DNA of 64,000 nucleotides, from NCBI GenBank assembly GCA_958402445.1, contig CATXTO010000007.1, forward strand, positions 1-64,000, written 5' to 3'. Each line of letters opens with the position of its first letter. Within the stretch, counting starts at the first letter, position 1. Shown one piece after another: positions 36,903 to 46,011 of the stretch. Source of the DNA: an uncultured Eubacteriales bacterium (GTDB lineage: Bacteria; Bacillota; Clostridia; Oscillospirales; Oscillospiraceae). Made by a program: the position numbers and the translations under genes. The notes beneath the pieces are model-generated. The model was not told where the DNA came from. It did not search any database and saw only the letters and a list, made by a program, of their open reading frames with translations.

Positions 36903-37931
36903 TCATGATTCTGCAAGGCCAAACAGGCAGTCTCGATTGATTTGTGCCAGAGTTTGAACGCCGCACAGCTCCATGGTATCCCGGAGCTCTGCCCCCAGCT
37001 TTTCAATATAAAGCCGGACCCCCTCCGCGCCGCCGCCGTAAACCATGGGGACAAAAGGACGGCCAATTAAAACCGCTTTGGCGCCCAGGGCCAGGGCCTT
37101 AAAAACGTCTATTCCGCTGCGGATACCGCCATCCACCAAAATGGTCAGGCGATCCCCTACGGCGTCTGCGATAGATGGGAGGACCTCCGCCGTGGCAGGC
37201 GTTTGGTCCAGAACACGGCCTCCGTGGTTGGAGACCACGATGCCGGCGACGCCCGCCTCCAGGGCCTTCTCCGCGCCCGAGACGGTCATAATACCCTTCA
37301 GCACCAGAGGTATCCCGGCATAGGCCACAATCTCCCGCAGCTCCGTCACGGTCTTTCGTCCCGCCGGGGGCTGCATCCCCTTTAAAAACGGCAGCCCCGC
37401 CGCGTCGATATCCATGGCCAAGATCCTGGCACCGGCGGATTTGGCCAGATCAATGCGCCGAAAAACCTCCTCTTGATTCCAAGGCTTGATGGTGGGGATG
37501 CTCCGTCCGTGAACAGACGCCAAGGCCACTGTAGTCGCCTCAAATACTCCGGGGGCTTGTCCATCCCCCGTAAAGGCGGAAATCCCGCCGCCTGCGCAGG
37601 CGGCGACTAAGATCTGGTTATAAGCTTCGTCATCATACCGTTCTCCATAGTGCAGCCGCATAGCGCCCACCGGTCCGGCAAAAAACGGATAACGGTAGGA
37701 CTGCCCAAACAGCTCCAGCTGCGTAACCACCGGCGCATTTTCACAGATGGTATCCAGATTGACGCAGAGCTTCTGCCAGGCTTGATAATTTCTTACCGCA
37801 ACGGCGCCCGTGCCCTTAGCGCCGGGTCCCGGAATGCTGCTGCCGCAGGCTACGCCGTTGCAAACCGGGCAGGCCTTACAGTATGGGCCGATTTGCGCCC
37901 TGGCGCAGCGCAAAACTTCTTCATATGTCAT
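36903..37931 (-). CDS. FMN-dependent alpha-hydroxy-acid oxidoreductase
   Basis: 342 residues from MTYEEVL at 37931, preceded by AAGGAG. The TIM-barrel pattern of lactate/glycolate oxidases is present: VVSNHGGRVLDQTPAT (active His and Arg region), TILVDGGIRSGIDVFKALALGA and IGRPF. An N-terminal Cys cluster (CKACPVCNGVAC) is characteristic of the anaerobic clostridial branch and could hold a metal or disulfide. In an anaerobe it probably acts as a dehydrogenase, not an oxidase; the substrate (lactate or another 2-hydroxyacid) is not certain. Confidence 0.87.
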   Translation of the reverse strand: MTYEEVLRCARAQIGPYCKACPVCNGVACGSSIPGPGAKGTGAVAVRNYQAWQKLCVNLDTICENAPVVTQLELFGQSYRYPFFAGPVGAMRLHYGERYDDEAYNQILVAACAGGGISAFTGDGQAPGVFEATTVALASVHGRSIPTIKPWNQEEVFRRIDLAKSAGARILAMDIDAAGLPFLKGMQPPAGRKTVTELREIVAYAGIPLVLKGIMTVSGAEKALEAGVAGIVVSNHGGRVLDQTPATAEVLPSIADAVGDRLTILVDGGIRSGIDVFKALALGAKAVLIGRPFVPMVYGGGAEGVRLYIEKLGAELRDTMELCGVQTLAQINRDCLFGLAES

Positions 37932-37964
37932 GCCACCGCTCCTTTTATGGAAAGAGATATTTTT

Positions 37965-37993
37965 ATTGTATCGCCTTTTCAAGCGGGAAGCAA
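37965..37993 (-). promoter_or_regulatory. Promoter of the FMN oxidoreductase gene
   Basis: Minus strand TTGCTT (37988-37993), 17-base spacer, TACAAT (37965-37970). Confidence 0.65.
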
Positions 37994-38123
37994 GCACCTT
38001 CCGTACAAAGAAACAAAAAGCGTCGGTTCCGATCAGTTAAGAAAAGACGCCGAAGAGAGTTTCCGGCGGCACAGCCTGTCAAATAACCCGCTAGCCAAAG
38101 GGCCCAGAGGGTGAAACCTATGG

Positions 38124-38146
38124 AAGGGAACCACTAGGGTTCCCTT
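38124..38146 (-). terminator. Hairpin downstream of pyrG
   Basis: AAGGGAACC / GGTTCCCTT with a 5-base loop, about 60 bases past the pyrG stop. The T run on the minus side is poor. A second weak dyad (TTTTTCAAA / TTTGAAAAA region, 38164-38187) lies between it and pyrG. Confidence 0.5.
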
Positions 38147-38207
38147 TCGCATTTTATCAAAATGTTTTTCAAACTTTTGAAAAAGCTTTCAGCCTGTTAT
38201 GCAATTC

Positions 38208-39806
38208 CTACAGCTCCGCGTGCATCAGAGCGGCCTGGACAAAGCCGAAAAACAAAGGATGTGGCCGGTCCGGGCGGCTCTTGAACTCCGGGTGGAACTG
38301 ACAGCCCACAAACCAGGGATGATTGGGAAGCTCTACAATTTCCACCAGTCTGCTGTCCGGGGAAAGGCCGGCCAGCCGCAGGCCCTTTTCCGTCAGGACC
38401 TTGCGAAACTCGTTGTTGAATTCATAGCGATGCCGATGCCGCTCCGATATCTCCCCTGTCCCGTATAGCGCAAAGGCCCGGCTGTCCGGCTGCAGCACGC
38501 AAGGGTATTTTCCCAGCCGCATGGTGCCGCCTTTTGCCGTAACATTGACCTGGTCCGGCATCAAAGCCACCACCGGGTAGGGGGAGTAGGGGTCAAATTC
38601 CGCTGAATGAGCTCCAGTGAGACCGGCTACATGCCGGGCAAATTCAATTACCGCAATTTGCATGCCCAAACAGATGCCCAAATAGGGTATGCCGTTGGTC
38701 CGGGCATAGCTGGCGGCGGCCACCATTCCTTCAATTCCTCGGTCACCGAATCCGCCGGGAACCAGAATCCCGTCGCAGCCGGAGAGAATCTCCTTGGCGT
38801 TATCCGCCGTGACCTCCTCCGAGTCGACCCATTGAATGGAGACGACGGCTTCATTGTCGGTGCCCGCATGGAACAGAGATTCCACTACGCTGAGATAAGC
38901 ATCGTGGAGCTGGGTGTATTTGCCCACCAGGGCAATTTGCACATGGCGGTTGGCGCCTTTGATTTTGCGCACCAGCGCGGCCCAGTTTTCCAGATTCGGC
39001 TTTGGCGTATCCAGCTGCAGCTTCTCGCAGACCACCTGATCCAAACCCTCTTTGGCCAGCATCAGAGGCACCTCATAGAGAGTCGATGCGGTGGAATTCT
39101 GAATTACACAGGCGGGCTCCACATTACAAAACAGACTGATTTTTCGACGGAGCTCTTCCGTAAAGGGCAAGTCGCTGCGGCACACCAGAATGTCCGGTTG
39201 GATCCCCAGGCTCAGAAGTTCCTTGACAGAGTGCTGTGTGGGCTTGGATTTCAGTTCATCGCTGCCTGGGATCTGGACGATTAAGGGAACGTGGATAAAC
39301 AGCACGTTTTTTCGACCCTGCTCCGCCGCCACCTGGCGGATGGCCTCCAAAAAGGGCTGGCTTTCAATGTCGCCCACGGTCCCGCCGATTTCCGTGATGG
39401 CCACATCCACATCCGGACCGTCCATAGAATAAATCCGGCGCTTAATTTCATCCGTGATATGGGGAATGATCTGCACCGTTCGGCCCAGATATCCGCCCTC
39501 CCGCTCCCGGTTGAGCACGGACCAATAAATTTTTCCGGCGGAGACGGAGGAATTGGCCGTGAGGCTCTCATCCACAAATCGCTCGTAGTGGCCCAAATCC
39601 AGGTCGGTTTCCGCACCGTCGTCGGTGACGAAGACCTCCCCATGCTGATAGGGGCTCATGGTACCTGGGTCCACGTTGAGATAGGGGTCAAATTTCTGAT
39701 TTCGAACGCGGAGCCCCCGCTGCTTCAGAAGACGGCCCAGGGATGCCGCGCAGATGCCCTTGCCGAGGCCGGAAACTACGCCGCCGGTGACAAAAATGTA
39801 TTTCAT
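38208..39806 (-). CDS. pyrG: CTP synthase
   Basis: 532 residues. The start at 39806 ([17 protein letters not shown]) has GGAGGG eight bases upstream. The N-terminal amidoligase domain has the P-loop [10 protein letters not shown] and [20 protein letters not shown]. The C-terminal class I glutamine amidotransferase has the nucleophile in GICLGMQ and the His-Glu pair in [11 protein letters not shown]. It makes CTP from UTP, ATP and glutamine. It lies 48 bases downstream of the APH-like kinase gene, probably in one transcript. Confidence 0.98.
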   Translation of the reverse strand: MKYIFVTGGVVSGLGKGICAASLGRLLKQRGLRVRNQKFDPYLNVDPGTMSPYQHGEVFVTDDGAETDLDLGHYERFVDESLTANSSVSAGKIYWSVLNREREGGYLGRTVQIIPHITDEIKRRIYSMDGPDVDVAITEIGGTVGDIESQPFLEAIRQVAAEQGRKNVLFIHVPLIVQIPGSDELKSKPTQHSVKELLSLGIQPDILVCRSDLPFTEELRRKISLFCNVEPACVIQNSTASTLYEVPLMLAKEGLDQVVCEKLQLDTPKPNLENWAALVRKIKGANRHVQIALVGKYTQLHDAYLSVVESLFHAGTDNEAVVSIQWVDSEEVTADNAKEILSGCDGILVPGGFGDRGIEGMVAAASYARTNGIPYLGICLGMQIAVIEFARHVAGLTGAHSAEFDPYSPYPVVALMPDQVNVTAKGGTMRLGKYPCVLQPDSRAFALYGTGEISERHRHRYEFNNEFRKVLTEKGLRLAGLSPDSRLVEIVELPNHPWFVGCQFHPEFKSRPDRPHPLFFGFVQAALMHAEL

Positions 39807-39854
39807 GTCCATGTCCCTCCGATATGATTTCCTTGGTATGGTCAAATTGTGCCC

Positions 39855-40751
39855 CTAGTCCTGCATGGCGTTGTCTGAAAGCCGTTCCGCCATGGCAAGC
39901 GCAATGGGCAGGTATTTCTGATAGTAGGCGCCGTCAGTCGCGTCGTATCGATTCCCCACAAAAATCCACTCACAATACTCATAAAAGAGAAAATAATCCA
40001 GGGTCCGCCGATACGCCTGCGGGGATATCCCCTTTTTTTGAATCAGATTTTGATAGTAATAAGAGATGGCAAACTCCCGGTCCTCCGGCAGCAGATAGAA
40101 AAGGTCGGCCGGATTACTGCCCCCGTGTGCGATAAGCCGCGCCAACATAACGGGATAGGGCAGAATACCGCCGTATTCCCAGTCGATGAAAACAGTCCGG
40201 CCACCGTGTATCAAGACGTTAAAGGGGAGACAGTCATCATGACAGAGCGTGCGGGGCGTCATGGCGTAAAGCGAGAGAAACTTCCGGTAGACGCGCTGTA
40301 AAAGGGGGTGATTGAGGTATTCCCCCCGCTTTTCCCGGTCGGTGAAGCTCAGCGGATACGTGTAGCCCACCCCGGCCAGCGTCGTGTTCCCCCAGTATGC
40401 ATCCTGCATGGCGATCATGCTCTCCAGCGCGGCAGTTAGTTCGGGCCTGGTGCATCGCTGAAGATTGTGGCCAGGAATATACTCCAAAAGCAAATAGCGA
40501 TTCGCCTCCACTGCCGTACTACCCAGTAGTTTGGGGGCGTAGGGCGGGTGCATCTGAAAAAAAGTGTTATAAACGTCCCATTCCATATCCCTGGTCCGCT
40601 TGAGAATGGAGTACGCCTGGTCCGAGGCAATCAGCCATACATCGTAGAATTCTCCGTCATCCTCATGGCGGAAGCGGGTGGCCGAAAAAGCCTGACCGGC
40701 CCAGTGTGGACTGATTCGGACCAGAATGTCGCGGATTTCATCGGGCTGCAT
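39855..40751 (-). CDS. Aminoglycoside phosphotransferase / choline-kinase-fold protein
   Basis: 298 residues from the ATG at 40751; a GTG two codons earlier is possible, but GAGGTG spacing favours the ATG. The catalytic loop (LCHDDCLPFNVLI) and the metal-binding Asp (FIDWEYGG) are those of the APH superfamily, and an upstream stretch reads LLLEYIPGHNL. Such proteins phosphorylate choline, sugars, homoserine-like substrates or antibiotics. Housekeeping neighbours (pyrG, glutamine synthetase) make a metabolic role more likely than resistance; the substrate is unknown. Confidence 0.8.
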   Translation of the reverse strand: MQPDEIRDILVRISPHWAGQAFSATRFRHEDDGEFYDVWLIASDQAYSILKRTRDMEWDVYNTFFQMHPPYAPKLLGSTAVEANRYLLLEYIPGHNLQRCTRPELTAALESMIAMQDAYWGNTTLAGVGYTYPLSFTDREKRGEYLNHPLLQRVYRKFLSLYAMTPRTLCHDDCLPFNVLIHGGRTVFIDWEYGGILPYPVMLARLIAHGGSNPADLFYLLPEDREFAISYYYQNLIQKKGISPQAYRRTLDYFLFYEYCEWIFVGNRYDATDGAYYQKYLPIALAMAERLSDNAMQD

Positions 40752-40771
40752 CGGCACACCTCACAACGAAA

Positions 40772-40799
40772 TCCTCCGGCGCGGCGGGGCGCCGGAGGA
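40772..40799 (-). terminator. Hairpin after glutamine synthetase
   Basis: TCCTCCGGCGC / GCGCCGGAGGA with a 6-base loop; on the minus strand it is followed by TTTCG. It sits only 20 bases before the APH-like gene, leaving no space for a promoter there. Partial read-through may therefore feed APH-pyrG. Confidence 0.75.
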
Positions 40800-40832
40800 A
40801 CGGATTTTAGCTCCTTTTGTTATTATATGCGA

Positions 40833-42923
40833 TTATAAATAGAAAAGCAAGTCGCTATAGGTGGGGAAAGGCCAGAAAGATTTATCCGTCAACCGCTCCA
40901 GCAAATCCGCGTCAGATCGAGCGGCATGCATGGCGGGAATCACGGTTTGGTCATAATACGTCGCCTGGGCGGCGAAGGATTCCGGCAGGCAGGTAAGCGC
41001 CTGCTCCAATGCCTGGCAGTGGGAGAATAGGTCGTCTGTGGTCTTGGAAAGTCTGGCCGCCAGGGTCCTTTCCGTGTTGCACGGGAGGGAAAGGGCCTCT
41101 TTTGCAAGCGCGGTGTTGCACAGGGAGGCACTATAGGAGGAGGCTGCCGGAATAATTTGATGCTGGATCATATCCACCATAGTCAGAGCCTCAATTTTGA
41201 TTCGTTTACAGTAGCTCTCCAAATGGATTTCATAGCGCGCCTGAAATTCTTCCTGGGTAAAGATGCCGTGCCGCGTTGCAAGCTCCACGTTTTTGCTGGC
41301 AATGTATGCGGGCATGCATGCGGCGGTAGAGTACAAGTTGGAAAGCCCCCGGGCCTTTGCCTCCTTGACCCAACTGGCGTCATAGCCGTTTCCGTTAAAA
41401 ATGATTCTCTGGTGCTCGGTCAGGGCCTGACATATCAGGGCCTGGAGATCCCCGTCAAAATCGCGGGAGGACTCCAGGCGATCCGCAAACCACTTGAGCT
41501 CCTCGGCCATAATGGTATTCAGCGCAATGTTGGGACCCGTAACGGACTGGGAGGAACCCAGCATCCGAAATTCAAATTTATTGCCGGTAAAGGCCAGGGG
41601 AGAGGTGCGGTTGCGGTCCGTGGTATCCTTGGGAATGGTCGGCAGGACATCTACGCCAATGCGCATCACCGATTTCCCAGGATCGGTATAGTTGCTTCCC
41701 TGGATGATGGATTCCACCACCGCCCCCAGCTCGTCGCCCAAAAAGATAGAGACAATGGCGGGCGGCGCCTCGTTGGCGCCCAGGCGATGGTCGTTCCCCG
41801 CAGAGGCGACCGTACACCGGAGCCAATCCTGGTATTCGTCGATGCCTTTGATGAAAGCGGCAAGAAAAAGGAGGAATTGTGCGTTTTGGCTGGGCGTCTT
41901 CCCTGGTTTGAATAGATTTTTCCCTCCGTCGGTACACAGGGACCAGTTGTTGTGCTTCCCGGAACCGTTGACGCCGGCAAAGGGCTTTTCATGCAGCAGG
42001 CAGATCAGGCCATGCCGCTCCGCAATTTTTTTCATCACCTCCATGACCAACTGGTTGGAATCGCACGCCGTGTTGGCGTCCGTATAAACGGGCGCCATTT
42101 CGTGTTGAGCCGGCGCGACCTCATTGTGCTTGGTTTTGGAGAGAATACCCAGCCGCCAAAGAGCTCTGTCCAGATCCTTCATATAAGCAGCCACTTGGGG
42201 ACGGATTGCACAGAAATAATGGTCGTCCAGCTCCTGTCCTTTGGGAGCCGGCGCGCCGAAGAGGGTTCGACCTGTCAGGCGCAGGTCTTCCCGCTTGGCG
42301 TAATCTTCCTTTCTGATGAGAAAATACTCCTGTTCCGGCCCCACGGAGGGGATGACGCGTTTGGTTTGCTTATCTCCAAACAGGCGTAAAATTCGGACCG
42401 CCTCCCGACTTACCTCATCCATGGACCGCAGCAGAGGGGTTTTTTTATCCAGAGCAGCGCCAGTATAGGAGAAGAAACAGGTGGGGATGCAAAGGCTTCC
42501 ATCCTTGAGGAAGGCAAAGGCGGTGGGGTCCCAGGCGGTGTAGCCTCTGGCTTCAAAGGTTGCCCTCAGCCCGCCGGAGGGAAAGGAGGAGGCATCCGGC
42601 TCCCCCCGGACCAGTTCTTTGCCGGAAAATTCCAGAATAATCTTTCCACCGGGGGCGGGGGAAATAAAGCTGTCGTGTTTTTCCGCAGTAACGCCGGTCA
42701 TAGGCTGAAACCAATGGGTATAATGGGTGGCCCCTTTTTCCGTTGCCCATACCTTCATGGCCTCCGCTATGGCGTTGGCGACTGGAAGCTCCAAGGGTTT
42801 TCCCTCTGCAATGCAGGTTTTCCAGGCGCAAAATACCTCTGGGTCCAACCGTTGCTTCATAGTCGCCTCGTTGAACACGTCGCACCCAAAGAGCGCGGGT
42901 AGGGCGGTGTTTTCTTCACACAT
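40833..42923 (-). CDS. glnN: Type III glutamine synthetase
   Basis: 696 residues, the size expected for GSIII and far longer than GSI. The start at 42923 (MCEENTALPALFG) has GAAAGGAAGG upstream. Diagnostic segments include FSYTGAALDKKTPLLRSM, GPEQEYFLIR, EVAPAQHEMAPVYTDANTA, CLLHEKPFAGVNGSGKHNNW and LGANEAPPAIVSIFLG, which carry the metal and ATP ligands. It condenses ammonia and glutamate. It has a long leader with a weak promoter and is divergent from an aminotransferase. Confidence 0.96.
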   Translation of the reverse strand: MCEENTALPALFGCDVFNEATMKQRLDPEVFCAWKTCIAEGKPLELPVANAIAEAMKVWATEKGATHYTHWFQPMTGVTAEKHDSFISPAPGGKIILEFSGKELVRGEPDASSFPSGGLRATFEARGYTAWDPTAFAFLKDGSLCIPTCFFSYTGAALDKKTPLLRSMDEVSREAVRILRLFGDKQTKRVIPSVGPEQEYFLIRKEDYAKREDLRLTGRTLFGAPAPKGQELDDHYFCAIRPQVAAYMKDLDRALWRLGILSKTKHNEVAPAQHEMAPVYTDANTACDSNQLVMEVMKKIAERHGLICLLHEKPFAGVNGSGKHNNWSLCTDGGKNLFKPGKTPSQNAQFLLFLAAFIKGIDEYQDWLRCTVASAGNDHRLGANEAPPAIVSIFLGDELGAVVESIIQGSNYTDPGKSVMRIGVDVLPTIPKDTTDRNRTSPLAFTGNKFEFRMLGSSQSVTGPNIALNTIMAEELKWFADRLESSRDFDGDLQALICQALTEHQRIIFNGNGYDASWVKEAKARGLSNLYSTAACMPAYIASKNVELATRHGIFTQEEFQARYEIHLESYCKRIKIEALTMVDMIQHQIIPAASSYSASLCNTALAKEALSLPCNTERTLAARLSKTTDDLFSHCQALEQALTCLPESFAAQATYYDQTVIPAMHAARSDADLLERLTDKSFWPFPTYSDLLFYL

Positions 42924-43280
42924 CGGAATCCTTCCTTTCGTCAAGCCCTTTGGAAGCAGATAATGTGCGGAGCCTCCATCGGGGGTCAGGTGGCGATCCC
43001 TTCCCAAGAAACCGCCGCAAGCGAGAAATCGACCTTAATTTACATAAATATCGTTTCTATGTATCAAATTCTATTCACATCTCTGGATGAATGCAACGGG
43101 GAAAAGTAAATGAAATTTCAGGGAGCTTCTCCATTGTCATTGTTAAATTCATACAAAATATTGAAATTGAATTTGTGAATGTTTTTTTTTAGTCAGATTG
43201 AAATTCCCCCGGCTTTCCCATATAATAGGCAACAGAGCAGTTCATGCCTGCAAAATGTGTGCAGGAGAAAGGATTGTCGT
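42924..43280. other. Divergent regulatory region between glutamine synthetase and aminotransferase
   Basis: 357 bases without a gene. On the minus side, a candidate promoter TTGATA-N17-TGTAAA (43039-43067) would give a leader of about 110 bases with a GC-rich potential fold (42950-43020), in which I recognise no known riboswitch. The plus side carries the aminotransferase promoter at 43198-43226. The middle (43060-43190) is AT-rich. Confidence 0.5.
43198..43226 (+). promoter_or_regulatory. Promoter of the aminotransferase gene
   Basis: TTGAAA, 17-base spacer, perfect TATAAT, with a long T tract just upstream (43182-43190). Confidence 0.8.
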
Positions 43281-44564
43281 ATGGAATCGTACGAGCATTT
43301 ACGTCCCGCAGAGTTGGCTTGTGAACTGGAGGCTGTAAAAGAAGCGTTGGCAGCTTACCGTGCCAAAGACCTGAAGCTGAACATGGCCAGGGGGAAGCCC
43401 GGAAGGCAGCAACTCGACCAGGTGAGTGATATTTTGACGGTACTGCACAGCCCGGAGCAGTGCGTAGTGGAAGGATTGGATGCCCGGAATTATGGAGAGC
43501 TGGCCGGTCTGCCGGCGGCGCGACGGTATTGGGCGGACATGCTGGGCTGTAAGCCGGAAGAGACGTTCGTCGGTGGAAACGCCAGCCTGACCTTGATGTA
43601 TGACACCATTTCCAAGGCCTTTACTCATGGCCTGCTGCACAGCCCGAGGCCTTGGTGCAAACTGGAACGGGTGAAGTTTTTGTGCCCGTCGCCCGGCTAT
43701 GACCGCCACTTTAAGATTACGGAGTCCTTTGGCTTTGAACTGATTACTATCCCTATGACCGCGACGGGGCCGGATATGGAGTTGGTGGAGCGATTGGTGC
43801 AGGACTCGGCGGTGAAAGGAATGTGGTGCGTGCCGAAATACTCCAATCCGGACGGAATTGTTTACTCGGAGGACACCATCCGGCGCATCGCATCGCTGCG
43901 GGCCGCAGCTCCGGACTTTACGATTCTGTGGGACAACGCCTATTGCGTGCATGAGTTCGATGGGCCGTTTGAGCCGATTCCGGATATTCTTTCGCTGAGC
44001 CGGGAGGCCGGGAATCCGGACATGGTGTTTGAGTTCGCCTCCACCTCCAAAATCACGCTGCCTGGAGCGGGTATTTCAGTTTTGGCATCCTCGGAGGCTA
44101 ATATTCAGTATCTGCTGAAGCTTTTGAGCGTGCAAACCATCTCCTATGACAAGGTCAATCAATTGCGGCATGTTTTGTACTTACAGGACCGCGCGCATAC
44201 CCTGGCGCTGATGCAAAAGCACGCGGCCATTCTGCGGCCCAAGTTTCACAAGGTACTGGAACTGTTGGACCGGGAAATCTCGCCCAGAGGAATTGGGTCC
44301 TGGCGCCGTCCAAAAGGCGGGTATTTTGTCAGTTATTACGCCTTGTCCGGCACCGCCAGACGTACCTTGGAGCTGTGCCGGGAAGCCGGTGTGGTGATGA
44401 CCGCAGCCGGCGCCACCTATCCCTATGGCAAAGACCCGCTGGACAGCAACATTCGGATAGCGCCCAGCTTCCCGCCCGTGCCGGAGCTGGAGATGGCAAT
44501 GGAGATATTCTGCTTGTGTGCCAGACAGGCTGCTCTGGAAAAGCTGTTGTGTGAGAACGGATAG
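43281..44564 (+). CDS. Class I PLP aminotransferase (aspartate-aminotransferase-like, PF12897 type)
   Basis: 427 residues from the ATG at 43281; GGAGAAAGG precedes it. It has the opening LKLNMARGKPGRQQLDQVSD and DARNYGELAGLPAARRYWAD of this subgroup, PLP-binding WDNAYCVHEF and the Schiff-base Lys in FASTSKITLPGAGIS. Members are annotated as aspartate aminotransferases. It probably links 2-oxoglutarate/glutamate to aspartate metabolism, consistent with the adjacent glutamine synthetase. Confidence 0.9.
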   Translation: MESYEHLRPAELACELEAVKEALAAYRAKDLKLNMARGKPGRQQLDQVSDILTVLHSPEQCVVEGLDARNYGELAGLPAARRYWADMLGCKPEETFVGGNASLTLMYDTISKAFTHGLLHSPRPWCKLERVKFLCPSPGYDRHFKITESFGFELITIPMTATGPDMELVERLVQDSAVKGMWCVPKYSNPDGIVYSEDTIRRIASLRAAAPDFTILWDNAYCVHEFDGPFEPIPDILSLSREAGNPDMVFEFASTSKITLPGAGISVLASSEANIQYLLKLLSVQTISYDKVNQLRHVLYLQDRAHTLALMQKHAAILRPKFHKVLELLDREISPRGIGSWRRPKGGYFVSYYALSGTARRTLELCREAGVVMTAAGATYPYGKDPLDSNIRIAPSFPPVPELEMAMEIFCLCARQAALEKLLCENG

Positions 44565-44571
44565 AGACTGG

Positions 44572-44605
44572 GCGCGTTTTGCGGAACCTGCCGCAAGACG
44601 CGCCG
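44572..44605 (+). terminator. Hairpin after the aminotransferase gene
   Basis: GGCGCGTTTTGCGG / CCGCAAGACGCGCC (one G-T mismatch) with a 6-base loop; only GGTTTCC follows, so the U tract is weak. Confidence 0.65.
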
Positions 44606-44651
44606 GTTTCCATTTGCACGCCTGGAATGCCATACAAAAGAAAGCAAATCC

Positions 44652-44680
44652 TTGCCATTTCTTACAAAGTATGGTAAACT
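44652..44680 (+). promoter_or_regulatory. Promoter of the wecA/tagO-like gene
   Basis: TTGCCA, 17-base spacer, TAAACT. It would leave an untranslated leader of about 165 bases. Confidence 0.65.
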
Positions 44681-44853
44681 AAATCATACTGTGTCGAAGG
44701 CTGCGGACGATGACGGTGATTTCCATAGAAAACAAATGCTTTCTTTTTCTTTTTCGTGGATAGACACGCAAAAAATGTCGACAATAATTCTGGGTTTGCC
44801 TGACGCACGGCGCTTATTTTAGGTCAGATTTCTTCCATATCCGAGGTAAAGGT

Positions 44854-46011
44854 ATGAAGTCACTTTCTTTTGGCGTTTTATTGTTGCTGTCGTTGCTGGT
44901 TTCAGCGGCGATATCATTTGGAATTACGCCCCTCGTTAAAAAAATGGCTTATAAGGTAGGGGCAATTGATATACCCAAGGACAGCCGCCGGATGCACAAT
45001 AAGCCGATTCCTCGTTTGGGCGGGTTGGCCATTGCCATCGCTTTTCTTTTGACGGTAATGCTGCTGGCTGATGTAGATTATCAAACCCAGGGGATTCTCC
45101 TGGGCGCTGTGACGATTGTGGTATTGGGCGTTCTGGACGATTGCCTGACACTGCGTGCTTGGTTTAAGTTTCTCGTCCAAATTTTCGCAGCCTACATTGT
45201 AGTACACCATGGCTGCACCATTCGCTATCTATCCAACCCCGTATTCACCAGCGACACCCATTATTTGGATTTGGGCGCTTGGTCCGTGCCGGTGACCATA
45301 GTCTGGATTGTGGCGATCACCAATGCGGTCAATTTCATTGATGGGTTGGACGGGCTTGCCGTTGGCGTGTCTGCGATTTCCGCGGGGACGCTTCTGGTGA
45401 TTGCGCTTCTGGTAGCAGAAGGGAACGTCGCCATCATCATGGCGGCCCTTTTAGGCGCTTGTTTGGGCTTTTTGCCCTATAATTTCAACCCAGCTAAAAT
45501 ATTTATGGGCGATACTGGCTCCACCTTTTTGGGCTTTATTCTTGCCTCCCTGTCGATCCAGGGGATGTTTAAGCTTTACGCCATTATTTCCTTTGCGGTT
45601 CCGTTTTTAATTTTAGGCGTTCCAATATTTGATATTTGCTTTGCAATTATCCGTCGATTGGCCAGGCATCAGAATCCCATGAAGGCGGATCGGGGCCACA
45701 TTCACCATCGGCTTATCGATATGGGCTTTTCTCAAAAGCAGGCGGTGGCTATCACCTATATGCTCACGGCAATTCTGGGCCTGTCTGCAGTGGTATTGAC
45801 CTCCTCCGGAGAGGTTCGGGCGCTGATTTTGATTGGCGCAATTTTTGTGGTCGGTGCAATCGGATTTCGACTGATTTTTAGCCGCAGCGCTGTGGAAGCC
45901 CCACCGGCGGTTTCTTCCGAAACGGAGCAGCGGGAAAACGGGCCCCTATCAGCCGCACCTCCCGACGATTCTGCGGAATCGGAGGAATCCAAAGAAAAGG
46001 CGGAATGTTGA
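44854..46011 (+). CDS. tagO: Undecaprenyl-phosphate N-acetylglucosaminyl 1-phosphate transferase (WecA/TagO-like)
   Basis: 385 residues with about eleven membrane helices. Signature loops of the polyprenyl-phosphate sugar-phosphate transferases are present: PKDSRRMHNKPIPRLGG, LGVLDDCLTLR (aspartates), NAVNFIDGLDGLAVG, KIFMGDTGSTFLGF and ADRGHIHHRLIDMGFSQ (HIHH box). It attaches GlcNAc-1-P to undecaprenyl phosphate to start teichoic or secondary-wall polymer synthesis. A soluble acidic tail of about 45 residues follows. Its stop overlaps the wecB start, so the two are coupled. Confidence 0.92.
   Translation: MKSLSFGVLLLLSLLVSAAISFGITPLVKKMAYKVGAIDIPKDSRRMHNKPIPRLGGLAIAIAFLLTVMLLADVDYQTQGILLGAVTIVVLGVLDDCLTLRAWFKFLVQIFAAYIVVHHGCTIRYLSNPVFTSDTHYLDLGAWSVPVTIVWIVAITNAVNFIDGLDGLAVGVSAISAGTLLVIALLVAEGNVAIIMAALLGACLGFLPYNFNPAKIFMGDTGSTFLGFILASLSIQGMFKLYAIISFAVPFLILGVPIFDICFAIIRRLARHQNPMKADRGHIHHRLIDMGFSQKQAVAITYMLTAILGLSAVVLTSSGEVRALILIGAIFVVGAIGFRLIFSRSAVEAPPAVSSETEQRENGPLSAAPPDDSAESEESKEKAEC

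Noticed and set aside
42924..43040. Glutamine riboswitch ahead of glutamine synthetase III
   Set aside because: The leader folds are GC-rich, but I could not match the known glutamine-binding motifs.
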